Source: Bryobacterales bacterium
Lineage (GTDB): Bacteria > Acidobacteriota > Terriglobia > Bryobacterales > Bryobacteraceae
DNA length: 64,000 bases
Assembly: GCA_020847975.1 (NCBI GenBank)
Contig: JADLBD010000169.1
Location: 26,493-90,492 of the forward strand
Reading direction: 5' to 3'
Part shown: piece after piece, positions 26,331-34,403 of the stretch
Position numbering within the stretch: position 1 is the first letter of the stretch
Layout of the letters: each line of letters begins with the position of its first letter
Position numbers and translations under genes: made by a program
The notes under the pieces: model-generated
Databases searched by the model: none
Seen by the model: only the letters and a program-made list of their open reading frames with translations
What the model was told of the DNA's origin: nothing

Positions 26331-27127
26331 TGGAAATGGTGGCCTACGCCGAAGAATTCGACCGGGACCAGCATCTCAGGAAGCCGTTGTTAGCGTCGCT
26401 GACGTTTCACCTTCTGGTGACGGGCACCGTTGTCTTTTGGACGTGGTGGGCCAACCGGGCCAAGGATACCTTCGGCGATCCGAATTCCATCGGCGGCGCG
26501 GCCACCATCACTACGGTGGATACCATCCCCATGCCCCACCGCGAGGGGATTACCAACAAAGTCGCCAACGATACCGAGTCTATGGTTCCGGAGCGCACCA
26601 AGCAGGAAGTGAAGCGCGAAGAAAAAGAGGAGCCCGACGCGGTTCCGCTCGAGAGAACGAGGAAGAACAAGCGCCAGCGGAAGAAAAAAGTAGCGGCGAT
26701 GGAACGGCGTTACACCCCGGAGCCGGAGTACCGGCCGAACCGCCTTTCGAGTTCGACGGGCGCCGCGATGGCGACGCCGATGTACAGCATCCCTGGAGGC
26801 GGCGGCGGAATCGGTATCGGCGCCGGAAGCCCCTTCGGCACGCATCTCGGCTGGTATGCCGACCTGATCCGTCAGCGAGTCGGCGAAAAGTGGCGAACTC
26901 AGAATCTTGACCCGCGTCTCAATTCCGCGCGAGTGGTGATCGTCAATTTTGATATCCAACGGAACGGCGAAGTGACGAATTTGCGGCTGGTGCAAACCAG
27001 CGGCAATTACGGGCTCGACCAGTCCACCCTGCGCGCTGTGCAGGAGGCAAGCCCGCTGCCCCAACTGCCCGCGGAATTTACGCGAAACAAAGCCAACGTG
27101 GAGTTTCAATTCCAATTCAAGCGATGA
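26330..27127 (+). CDS. TolA-like energy transducer (TonB C-terminal domain)
   Basis: The 265-residue protein has an N-terminal membrane helix (SLTFHLLVTGTVVFWTWW), a charged Lys/Glu/Arg-rich stretch (about 85-130), a Gly-rich linker (GGGGGIGIGAG) and a C-terminal TonB/TolA domain (about 175-265; GWYADLIRQRVGEKW, SARVVIVNFDIQRNGEV, PLPQLPAEF). The position between tolR and tolB shows it is the TolA of this cluster, although the periplasmic helix is far shorter than in enterobacterial TolA. Its stop overlaps the tolB ATG by four bases. Confidence 0.88.
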   Translation: MEMVAYAEEFDRDQHLRKPLLASLTFHLLVTGTVVFWTWWANRAKDTFGDPNSIGGAATITTVDTIPMPHREGITNKVANDTESMVPERTKQEVKREEKEEPDAVPLERTRKNKRQRKKKVAAMERRYTPEPEYRPNRLSSSTGAAMATPMYSIPGGGGGIGIGAGSPFGTHLGWYADLIRQRVGEKWRTQNLDPRLNSARVVIVNFDIQRNGEVTNLRLVQTSGNYGLDQSTLRAVQEASPLPQLPAEFTRNKANVEFQFQFKR

Positions 27128-28458
27128 AAAAGATCTTTTTTCTCGGATTTACCTGTGCGGCTCTCTGGCTGCTGGTTGCCCAGCAGAAGAGCGACATGAT
27201 CATTAACATCATCGGCGGCCAGCGGCCGGTGATCGCCATCCCCGATTTTCGGGGCTCGGGCGAAGCGCAGCAATACATGGGCGTTTTCAACCAGACGCTC
27301 TATTCGGAGATTGACAGTTCGGGCGTGTTTAAGGTGGTGCCCTCGAGCATGCTGCCGCGGATGCACCCGCAAGTGCCGCAGGACGTAAAGGAATCCGCCC
27401 GCGGTACGGGGTTTGCGCTTTCTGACTGGTCTTCTCCTCCGGCGAGCGCCAACTACCTGGCTTTTGGCTATACGGGGGTCCAGAACAATCAGATTGTTCT
27501 GTTCGGGTGGCTGTACAACGTGCAGCAGCCGCAGAACCCGCAGGTGATCGGGAAACTGTACTTCGGTCCCGTCACCAATGAGGGCGCCAAGCAGGTTGCG
27601 CGCGAATTCGCTGCCGATATCCTAAAACTGATGGGGCTGGAGGGACTTTCCGGCTCGAGGATTTTCTTTGTTTCCAACCGTACGGGGGTGAAGCAAATCT
27701 GGGTGATGGACTACGACGGGTCCAATCAGAAACAGTTCGCGCGCTATCCGGAACTATGCACCATGCCGTCGGTTTCCTACGATGGAACGAAGATCGCTTT
27801 CACGCGTTTCTCCGCCAGCGGGCCGGTGATCATGATCCACGCCACCGACACCGGCCGGCGTCTCCCGTTCCTGAATCCCTCCGCGTCGTTCAACTCCAAT
27901 CTCAGCTTTTTTCCCGACGGATCGAAGGTTGTGTTTGCTTCGAAGGTGAGCGGGTATGCCCAATTGCATATCGCGAATGCGGACGGCAGCGGGCTCCAGC
28001 GGCTTTCCAACAGCCGGGCGATTGAGGTGGAGCCGAAGGTGAACCCGAAGACGGGAGCGGACCTGGTGTTTGTGTCGGGTCGCAGCGGACCCCAACAGAT
28101 ATATAAAATGAATATTGATGGTGCGGACGTGACGAGGCTTACTACGGGGCAAGGGCAAGCCAGCAACCCAAGCTGGCATCCCGACGGCAAGCACATTGCC
28201 TTTTCCTGGACCAGCGGTTATGAGCCGGGGAACTTCAATATCTTTGTCATGGACGTCACCACGAAGGAATACGTTCAACTGACTTTCGGACGGGGGCGCA
28301 ATGAGAACCCGTTCTGGGCGCCGGACGGCAGGCATCTGGTCTTCGCTTCCAACCGGGGCGGATCGATGCAGATATATACTATGCTTGCAGACGGTACACA
28401 AGTAAAGCAGTTGACAAGCGCAGGCCGCAATGAGATGCCTGTGTGGAGCAAACAGTAG
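27124..28458 (+). CDS. tolB: TolB periplasmic beta-propeller protein
   Basis: This 444-residue protein has a signal peptide (MKKIFFLGFTCAALWLLVA), the N-terminal D1 domain (VIAIPDFRGSGEAQQ, SEIDSSGVFKVV) and a six-bladed propeller of WD40-like/PD40 repeats (IFFVSNRTG, VSYDGTKIAFTR, LVFVSGRSGPQQIYKMN, HIAFSWTSG, HLVFASNRGG). TolB links Pal to the TolA/Q/R complex. It overlaps the TolA-like gene by four bases and precedes pal by about 67. Confidence 0.95.
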   Translation: MKKIFFLGFTCAALWLLVAQQKSDMIINIIGGQRPVIAIPDFRGSGEAQQYMGVFNQTLYSEIDSSGVFKVVPSSMLPRMHPQVPQDVKESARGTGFALSDWSSPPASANYLAFGYTGVQNNQIVLFGWLYNVQQPQNPQVIGKLYFGPVTNEGAKQVAREFAADILKLMGLEGLSGSRIFFVSNRTGVKQIWVMDYDGSNQKQFARYPELCTMPSVSYDGTKIAFTRFSASGPVIMIHATDTGRRLPFLNPSASFNSNLSFFPDGSKVVFASKVSGYAQLHIANADGSGLQRLSNSRAIEVEPKVNPKTGADLVFVSGRSGPQQIYKMNIDGADVTRLTTGQGQASNPSWHPDGKHIAFSWTSGYEPGNFNIFVMDVTTKEYVQLTFGRGRNENPFWAPDGRHLVFASNRGGSMQIYTMLADGTQVKQLTSAGRNEMPVWSKQ

Positions 28459-28525
28459 ACAGTCTCGAAACCATTTGACCAGCAGTACCCCATGCAGTTC
28501 CGGGAGTTTAGGAGGCAAGTTCAGG

Positions 28526-29299
28526 ATGAGCAAGCGACAGATCGGTGCAGTACTATTGACAATTTCCTTGTTGTTTTTCGCGGAGGGTTGCAAAAAGAAG
28601 GTACCCGCCCCCCCGCCACCGCCCCAACCTAAGGTAGAAGCGCCGCCGACACCACCGCCGCCGGCCAGACCCGTGATCAGCAGTTTCACGGTAGAGCCAT
28701 CGAGCATCGAGCGCGGCCAGTCAGCGACTTTGCGCTGGTCTACCGAAAACGTAACGTCGGCCACGATTGATCAGGGCATCGGCTCAGTGGATGCGAACGG
28801 ATCGCGCCAGGTTTCGCCCTCCGACACCACCACCTACACGTTGAGCGTGAGGGGACCGGGTGGAGAAGCCAGCCAGTCGGTGACGCTGCGTGTCACGGCT
28901 CCGCCGCCGCCGCCGCCGCCGCAAGTGCCCCAGATGTCCATGGCCGAGCGTGTGGCGAAGGAAGTCCAGGATGCGTTCTTCGATTTCGACAAGAGCGATA
29001 TCCGCGAGGATGCCCGGGTTGCGCTGCAACGCGACGCGGACGCCTTGAAGGCGATCTTCCGTGACTTCTCGAGTGGCACGGTAACGATTGAAGGTCACTG
29101 CGACGAACGCGGATCCGCGGAATACAACCTCGGCCTCGGCGACCGCCGCGCCACCTCGGCCCGTGACTTCCTGGTGCAACTCGGTGTACCCGCCGACAGG
29201 CTCAAGGTCATCAGTTACGGTAAGGAGCGTCCGCAGTGCACGGAGTCCAATGAAGAGTGCTGGCAGAAGAACCGCCGCGCGCACTTCGTCGGGCAGTAA
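28526..29299 (+). CDS. pal: Pal lipoprotein with an inserted Ig-like domain
   Basis: The start at 28526 has GGAGG (28511-28515) upstream and gives a lipoprotein signal ending in FFAEGC. The 257-residue protein runs: lipobox, Pro-rich linker, an Ig-like domain (about 45-128; PVISSFTVEPSSIERGQ, ATLRWSTENVTSA, TTTYTLSVRGPGGEA), a second poly-Pro stretch, then the OmpA-like peptidoglycan-binding domain (about 145-257; FDFDKSDIREDA, IEGHCDERGSAEYNLGLGD, KNRRAHFVGQ). The Ig-like insert is not part of classical Pal, which is normally about 170 residues. It binds peptidoglycan and TolB at the outer membrane. A terminator-like hairpin follows the stop. Confidence 0.92.
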   Translation: MSKRQIGAVLLTISLLFFAEGCKKKVPAPPPPPQPKVEAPPTPPPPARPVISSFTVEPSSIERGQSATLRWSTENVTSATIDQGIGSVDANGSRQVSPSDTTTYTLSVRGPGGEASQSVTLRVTAPPPPPPPQVPQMSMAERVAKEVQDAFFDFDKSDIREDARVALQRDADALKAIFRDFSSGTVTIEGHCDERGSAEYNLGLGDRRATSARDFLVQLGVPADRLKVISYGKERPQCTESNEECWQKNRRAHFVGQ

Positions 29300-29318
29300 A
29301 CCAACAGTCCGATAACCG

Positions 29319-29351
29319 GGACCGGAGCGCGCCAACCGCTCCGGTCCTTTC
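29319..29351 (+). terminator. Strong hairpin between pal and cpoB
   Basis: A perfect 11-bp stem (GGACCGGAGCG, 29319-29329; CGCTCCGGTCC, 29337-29347) with a 7-base loop is followed by TTTCTC. The T-tract is imperfect, so this may terminate partially and set the pal/cpoB ratio. Confidence 0.75.
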
Positions 29352-29368
29352 TCGTATTTGGGAGGAAT

Positions 29369-30259
29369 ATGGCTGACATGCGGCGTATGCTAGCAACGTT
29401 GTGGATCGCTACCACGCCCCTGATGGCGCAAAAGACGAACGATCTGATCCGCGAAGTGCAGCGCGATCTGGCGGGTGTCCAACAGGACGTGAAGACCTTG
29501 AACAGCAAGTTCGACGAAAAGATTGCAGTGCTCACTACGCTGGTTCAGCAGGCGGTGCGCGAAGCTGATTCGTCGAGCAAGGGCGTTGCCGTTCTCGACC
29601 AGCAGATCAAGGACAGCCTGACGCAGCAGCGGAACATGCTGGCCGCTCCCGTGGCCGCGCTCAACTCGAAGATCGAGCAGATGAGTTCCGATTACAGCTC
29701 TCTCAACGAAAACGTGAAGGACATGAACAGCCGCCTGGTGAAACTGGAGGGCAAGCTGAATGATATCCTGACGGCACTCCTGGTGATGGCCAAGCCGCCG
29801 GCACCGCCGCCGACGGAAGGAGGCGCTGGAGGGGCGACGGGTGGACCGCCGCCCGGAGCTACTCCGGATATCGTATTCAACCAGGCCAGAAGGGACCAGC
29901 AGACCGGCAACTATGAGTTGGCCCTTACGGAATTTAGGGATTTTCTCCGCTTCTATCCCAATGAGGAGCGCGCGCCGAGCGCGCAGTTCCACATCGGAGA
30001 GATACTGAATTACCAGAAGGACTACGACGGCGCCATTTCAGCGTTTGATGCCGTGCTGGAAAAATATCCGGAGAACAACAAGACTCCGGATGCGATGTAC
30101 CTGAAGGGCCGGGCTTTGATGCAAACCGATCGCAAGAGCCAGGCCTCGAAGGTGTTTACGGAATTGATTGCGAAGTATCCGAATACAGAGGTCGCACGGA
30201 AGGCCCGGGATCTGAAGAAGCAAATCGCGGGCCCCGTCACAACGCGAAAGCGCCGCTAA
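29369..30259 (+). CDS. cpoB: CpoB/YbgF-like TPR protein of the Tol-Pal cluster
   Basis: This 296-residue protein has a signal peptide (TLWIATTPLMAQ), an N-terminal coiled coil (about 20-135, as in the trimerising YbgF region), a Pro/Gly-rich linker, and a C-terminal TPR domain (about 165-285; FNQARRDQQTGNYELALTEF, GEILNYQKDYDGAISAFDAV, KGRALMQTDRKSQASKVF). CpoB coordinates peptidoglycan synthesis with Tol-driven constriction. GGAGG lies three bases before the first ATG. An in-frame ATG at 29378 has more normal spacing and may be the true start. Confidence 0.92.
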   Translation: MADMRRMLATLWIATTPLMAQKTNDLIREVQRDLAGVQQDVKTLNSKFDEKIAVLTTLVQQAVREADSSSKGVAVLDQQIKDSLTQQRNMLAAPVAALNSKIEQMSSDYSSLNENVKDMNSRLVKLEGKLNDILTALLVMAKPPAPPPTEGGAGGATGGPPPGATPDIVFNQARRDQQTGNYELALTEFRDFLRFYPNEERAPSAQFHIGEILNYQKDYDGAISAFDAVLEKYPENNKTPDAMYLKGRALMQTDRKSQASKVFTELIAKYPNTEVARKARDLKKQIAGPVTTRKRR

Positions 30260-30262
30260 GGG

Positions 30263-31210
30263 ATGTTCAGGTTTTTTCTTATTTGGTTCGCGGCCGCAGC
30301 CGTTCTCCCCGCTCAGCAACCCTCCCCGGTTTCCAATCCGAAGAGTCTGTACGCCTTCCCCGGCAGAACACCCAAACTGGACGGTGTTCTCGAGAAAGGG
30401 GAGTGGGAAGACGCGACGCAGTTTTTCGGCATGAAGGACTGGGTGCCTCAATTCAGCCCGACCACGGATCCCAAGGATCTCTCCCTCCATGGCTACGTCA
30501 AGCACGACGATCACCGCCTCTACTTTGCTTTCGACATTACCGATGACGTGCTTTACGGCATCGACACTCCACGCTGGCTGCCAGATGAGAATCCGAAAGC
30601 CCATGAACTGACGCGCGAAGGGTTTCCCTGGTTCGGCGACGAGATGGAACTCCTCATCAATGCCACCAACCAGTGGAAGGGAGACGAGAGCGCCGCCGGA
30701 AACGGATTGAACTGGCAGATGGTGTGCAATCTCACGAAGTCGCGGTTGGGCGGCGTAGGGAAAGGCGGGCTGATCGAGGGGGAGCCGCGGCGCGACCTGA
30801 ACGCCTGGAACACCTACCGGAACTGGATTGAATCGCACGCCATGGAGTGCGCCGCCAAGCCCAAGCCTGAAGGAAAAGGTTACATTATCGAGTGGGCTGT
30901 GAATTTCGATCCCTGTCTCGAAGTGGAGCCCGGCAAGTTTTACTCGCCCGCCCTGGGCAACCGTCCGATGGGACTGAACATTGCGGCCGGCGATCTCGAT
31001 GAGAAGGAGAGAGGCGAGGGCAACTTCGGCAATTTCCACCACGAGGATTGGTTCGCCGGCGCCAAGAACGTGCGCACGCAGTTGCGACATTGGGGAACAC
31101 TATGGATAATGTCCGACCAGTACAAACCGCCGCCTCCGAAGCCGGCCCCGAAGAAAGCGCGGAAGAGTTCGCGAAAAAGATCGACTACGAAATCCTCGCG
31201 GCAGCGCTGA
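30263..31210 (+). CDS. Secreted carbohydrate-binding (CBM9-like) protein
   Basis: This 315-residue protein has a signal peptide (MFRFFLIWFAAAAVLPAQQ) and a CBM9/DOMON-like beta-sandwich (about 30-275). Recognisable parts are PKLDGVLEKGEWEDA, LHGYVKHDDHRLYFAFDITDD, WFGDEMELLINA and YIIEWAVNFD. The last 45 residues are Pro/Lys/Arg-rich and basic (KPAPKKARKSSRKRS). The domain binds sugars or haem-like ligands rather than catalysing a reaction. It begins three bases after cpoB, so it may be read through from the tol cluster. Its 3' end overlaps the next gene by 109 bases in another frame, and the basic tail lies entirely in that overlap. Confidence 0.78.
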   Translation: MFRFFLIWFAAAAVLPAQQPSPVSNPKSLYAFPGRTPKLDGVLEKGEWEDATQFFGMKDWVPQFSPTTDPKDLSLHGYVKHDDHRLYFAFDITDDVLYGIDTPRWLPDENPKAHELTREGFPWFGDEMELLINATNQWKGDESAAGNGLNWQMVCNLTKSRLGGVGKGGLIEGEPRRDLNAWNTYRNWIESHAMECAAKPKPEGKGYIIEWAVNFDPCLEVEPGKFYSPALGNRPMGLNIAAGDLDEKERGEGNFGNFHHEDWFAGAKNVRTQLRHWGTLWIMSDQYKPPPPKPAPKKARKSSRKRSTTKSSRQR

Positions 31211-31821
31211 CGGAGGACGAACTCTACAACCGCTGTCTGGAGGCGCGCGCTCTCGGGTTGGGAGCCGTGGTGGTGCGGCCGTGCGACGTGGATTCCGCCG
31301 AGCGCTTCCTCAACCTTGGCGTGGTCAAGGTGGCCAGCGTGACGGGGCATCCTTACGGCAGTTCGAACACCGGGGTGAAGGTCTACGAATGCCGCGATCT
31401 GTTGCGGCGCGGGGTACGGCAAATCAATGCCTATCCGAACCCCGGCAAGCTTCTTTCCCGCCAGTTTCAACACCAGGAAGTGGAGTTGATCCAAATGGCG
31501 GACTCCTGCATCGAAGCCGGAGCCGTTCTGAAGGTTGTGGTGGACAACGACCTGCTGAATGAAGAGATGAAGATCATTCTGTGCCGCATGGCCAAGAGAG
31601 TGAACGCTCATTTCGTCACCACGACAAAGCCGAGCGATCTGGAACTTCTCCTCAAGCATTGCGGTCACCTGGTGAAGCTCGAGTGTGGAGGCGTGGAAAC
31701 GCTCGAGCAGGCGCGATCCGCCCTCGCCTCCGGGTGTGTGCGGTTCTCCACGGCTATGCCGGGTGCGATTCTTGCGGAATTGGAGAAGGAGAACGCAACG
31801 CGGGCGAAGACGGCAACCTAG
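31102..31821 (+). CDS. DeoC-family aldolase homologue lacking the Schiff-base lysine
   Basis: This 239-residue protein aligns with deoxyribose-phosphate aldolase (TIM barrel): GAVVVRPCDV, VASVTGHPYGSSNTGVKVYE, GVRQINAYPNPGKLLS, VLKVVVDNDLLNEEMK, NAHFVTTTKPSD and LVKLECGGVETLEQA. Key positions differ. The Schiff-base Lys of the FVKTSTGF motif is Thr173, and the Asp of the EID motif is Asn109. The second conserved lysine (Lys192 in VKLECGG) is kept. Classical DeoC chemistry is therefore doubtful, and it may act on another substrate or bind only. The ATG at 31102 is the only credible start upstream of the conserved region, which forces a 109-base overlap with the CBM9 gene. Confidence 0.7.
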   Translation: MDNVRPVQTAASEAGPEESAEEFAKKIDYEILAAALTEDELYNRCLEARALGLGAVVVRPCDVDSAERFLNLGVVKVASVTGHPYGSSNTGVKVYECRDLLRRGVRQINAYPNPGKLLSRQFQHQEVELIQMADSCIEAGAVLKVVVDNDLLNEEMKIILCRMAKRVNAHFVTTTKPSDLELLLKHCGHLVKLECGGVETLEQARSALASGCVRFSTAMPGAILAELEKENATRAKTAT

Positions 31822-31834
31822 CCGGCGATCCTCT

Positions 31835-32593
31835 TTATTGTTCGCTGAGCCGGCCACCGGCCGGGGTGTGCTGTGAAGGGACTGCCTTGGGTACGAATAC
31901 CACAAGCCGAAGATAGAGCCACAGCAACTGTCCGAAGGTCTTCATCAGCGAGCGGACACGGAAGAACTGGCTGCGGCCATATTTCCGCTCATAGTGGCGC
32001 ACCCCGACTTCGCGCACCAGGCACCCGGTGAGTTCCAGTTTCTTCACCAGTTCGACGCAGATGGTGCCGCTGGTGGAAAAGAGCTGGATTTCCTCGAGCA
32101 GGGACCGGCGCACCAGACGATAGTCGCAATCGATATCGCGGATGCGGATGCCGAACAGGGCCCTGGCGAAGGCGTTGTAGACGTTGCCGATCCAGATGCG
32201 GTGGACGGGATCGTGGCGTTCCACCTTGAAGCCGTTGACCAGGCCGACGTTCGAGCCGGCGCGTGCGAGCAAACCGGGCAACTCGTTGACATCGTATTGG
32301 CCGTCCCCATCGGTGTAGAACACAAACTCCTTGGTGGCGGCCGCAAAGCCGCTGCGCAAGGCCCCGCCATAGCCGCGATTTTTCGGATGCGTGATGATTC
32401 GCAGGTGAGGCGCGTATGTTTTTGCTAGCTCCTCCAGCACTTGCGCCGTATTGTCCTGGCTGCCGTCGTTGACGACGACCACTTCGTAGTCGAGAACATG
32501 TTCCTGGAGCACAGCGAAGGTGGTGCGCAGCAGACCCGGCAGAGAAGGAGCGTCATTGTAGGCTGGAAAGAACACGCTCAGGGATGGAAACAT
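31835..32593 (-). CDS. GT2 family glycosyltransferase (polyprenyl-phosphate glycosyltransferase type)
   Basis: This 252-residue GT-A enzyme has SVFFPAYNDAPSLPG at the N-terminus, VVVVNDGSQDNTA, and the metal/nucleotide motif YTDGDGQYD (the DxD position), then DIDCDYRLVRR. These match DPM1/GtrB-like transferases that charge polyprenyl phosphate with a sugar. A hydrophobic C-terminal stretch (LLWLYLRLVVFVP) suggests membrane attachment. GAGGTGA provides the ribosome site. It follows a shrunken GT39-like gene by eight bases; the GT39 enzyme is the natural user of the lipid-linked sugar, so the pair probably formed one pathway. Confidence 0.88.
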   Translation of the reverse strand: MFPSLSVFFPAYNDAPSLPGLLRTTFAVLQEHVLDYEVVVVNDGSQDNTAQVLEELAKTYAPHLRIITHPKNRGYGGALRSGFAAATKEFVFYTDGDGQYDVNELPGLLARAGSNVGLVNGFKVERHDPVHRIWIGNVYNAFARALFGIRIRDIDCDYRLVRRSLLEEIQLFSTSGTICVELVKKLELTGCLVREVGVRHYERKYGRSQFFRVRSLMKTFGQLLWLYLRLVVFVPKAVPSQHTPAGGRLSEQ

Positions 32594-32601
32594 TCGTCAC
32601 C

Positions 32602-33177
32602 TCAGTGGAACTTGAGATCAATGCGATACGCGTAAATGGAGTGACCGCGCCTGGCGATGGGCTCGAGCGGCCGGAACACCTGATAGTAGTTGTGATAACG
32701 AGTCATCATGCCGGAGGCGGCATCCCATTCCGTACGCCGGTGTCCTGGCTGGCCGAGGGTGGCCGGAACGGGCAGTCCTAACAGATGCGGCACCCATCCG
32801 GCGCTGATCTTGAGGAGGTGGGGCATGTCCCGGGGAGGAAGCGTATCGTCTCCCCGCCAGTAAAGGCAAGAAGATGGAAGGCGGCTCGGCTCATCCACAG
32901 TCACTCCCCGGCGCGCAACCCCCAGCGCCATGGCGATGGACATCGCAATGAGAAGGGCGCAAAGCGCCAGGCGCTCCCATGGTCTGACCGGAGAGCCGGA
33001 TGGCAATGGCACAAGTATTGGCACGGTGACCGAGTAAGCGATTCTACAGAGGCGGACAAGCGCTACACCATACTGGGATTTCTGTATGAAAAAGCAGCAC
33101 GGCTCTCCCCTGGAGCATGTTCTCCTGAAGGTACGCCGCGGCGGGAAATCGATAGCGATTGTTCCGTGAGTAACCAC
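32602..33177 (-). pseudogene. Internally deleted GT39/PMT-like membrane glycosyltransferase (remnant)
   Basis: The 191-codon frame joins two parts of a GT39-like membrane protein. One is the first membrane helix (LALCALLIAMSIAMALGV) followed by the loop-1 signature VTVDEPSRLPSSCLYWRGDD and DMPHLLKISAGWVPHLLG. The other is a C-terminal tail, YYQVFRPLEPIARRGHSIYAYRI. Normal members are about 500 residues with many helices; here the helices between are missing, so catalysis is unlikely. The first 50 residues are unconvincing and the start is uncertain; GTG at 33024 is one option. As written its start lies only ten bases from the divergent efflux gene. It is eight bases upstream of the GT2 gene. 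Confidence 0.6.
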
Positions 33178-33187
33178 TTATGAGAGA

Positions 33188-34402
33188 ATGAGCGCCAGAA
33201 CTACCATGATTCGTTGGATTCTTTCCGCCATCCTCGTCCTGATGCAGACGGCCTGTAGCGGCCCTTATTCCACTGGGACCGTCAACGCAACCGGCACCGG
33301 CAGGCCGCCAACGGTCCTGGTGAAAACGCTGGAAGTAGAGAATATCCCCGAGGTCATCAGCGCCACGGGGGAACTGCTGGCGGAGGATGAGGCTACGCTG
33401 CGGGCGAAAGTTCCGGGACGGGTGGCGAAGCTCTACGTCGATCTCGGCAGCCGGGTGAACGAGGGCGACCCGATCGCGGAGTTGGAGAAGGAAGACTACG
33501 ATTTGCGCCTGCGCCAGGCGGAGGCTTCCGTCGAACAGACTCGCGCGCGCATCGGACTTGGCCCTGGGGACGCTGACACCATAGATCCCGAAAAGACCTC
33601 GATCGTGCGGCAGGCGGCCGCCTCGCTCAAGGAGGCGACGCTGATGTACAACAATGCCAACGAACTCTTCAAGAAGGGCATTGTTTCGAGCGTGGATTTC
33701 CAGCGCGCGGACGTCGCTTTGCAAGCCGCCGAAGCACGCCGGCAGGCGGCCATCGAAGAGGTTTACCGCACCATCGCCGAAATCCGGCAACACCGCCACG
33801 AAGCCGCCCTGGCTAAGCAGCAGCTTTCTGATACGGTGATCCGGGCTCCGTTCCGCGGCGCCATTACGCAGCGGATCGCCACGCTTGGCGAATACCTGGC
33901 CGTCAATGCCCCGGCTGTTGTCCTGGTCCGCTGGCATCCGCTGCGGGTTCGCTTGAGCGTGCCGGAACGACAGGCGTACAAGGTGAAGGCCGGCCAGCGG
34001 ATTGACCTGACGCTGGCGGGGCAAGCCACGCCCCAACCCGGCCGCGTGGTACGCATTTCACCGGCCATCGAAGCGCAGAACCGCTCGCTTACGGTGGAGG
34101 GCGAGGCGCCGAACGAGGACGGACGTCTCCGCGCCGGATCGTTTGTCGAGGCAACCATCGTGGTGAATCCGGATGCGCGGGGAATCGCCGTACCCATGCG
34201 CGCGATCTTGAGTTTCGCCGGCGTGGACCGCGTCTTCGCCGTCTCCGGGAATTCCCTGGAAGACCGGCAAATCCGCCAGGGCAGGCGGCTCGGCGGAGAA
34301 CGGGTCGAGGTGGCGGAAGGACTCAAACCCGGCGACCGCATTGTCCTCGAGCCAAGCGACCGTTTCACCCCTGGAATGAAGGTGGAAGTGGCAGGGCGCT
34401 GA
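33188..34402 (+). CDS. RND efflux periplasmic adaptor (membrane fusion) lipoprotein
   Basis: This 404-residue protein has a lipoprotein signal ending in LMQTAC. The layout follows the HlyD/AcrA type: a split lipoyl domain (EATLRAKVPGRVAKLYVDLG, then DTVIRAPFRGAITQRIATLG), a helical hairpin (about 100-215), a beta-barrel domain (RVRLSVPERQAYKVKAGQ) and a membrane-proximal domain at the C-terminus. It joins the inner-membrane pump at 34404 to an outer-membrane channel not present here. A second ATG at 33206 (MIRWILSAILVL) would give a tidier signal peptide. One base separates it from the pump gene. Confidence 0.92.
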   Translation: MSARTTMIRWILSAILVLMQTACSGPYSTGTVNATGTGRPPTVLVKTLEVENIPEVISATGELLAEDEATLRAKVPGRVAKLYVDLGSRVNEGDPIAELEKEDYDLRLRQAEASVEQTRARIGLGPGDADTIDPEKTSIVRQAAASLKEATLMYNNANELFKKGIVSSVDFQRADVALQAAEARRQAAIEEVYRTIAEIRQHRHEAALAKQQLSDTVIRAPFRGAITQRIATLGEYLAVNAPAVVLVRWHPLRVRLSVPERQAYKVKAGQRIDLTLAGQATPQPGRVVRISPAIEAQNRSLTVEGEAPNEDGRLRAGSFVEATIVVNPDARGIAVPMRAILSFAGVDRVFAVSGNSLEDRQIRQGRRLGGERVEVAEGLKPGDRIVLEPSDRFTPGMKVEVAGR

Positions 34403-34403
34403 C

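Noticed and set aside
28900..28922. CCG trinucleotide repeat as a phase-variable tract
   Set aside because: It encodes a poly-proline linker in frame; changes would only alter linker length.
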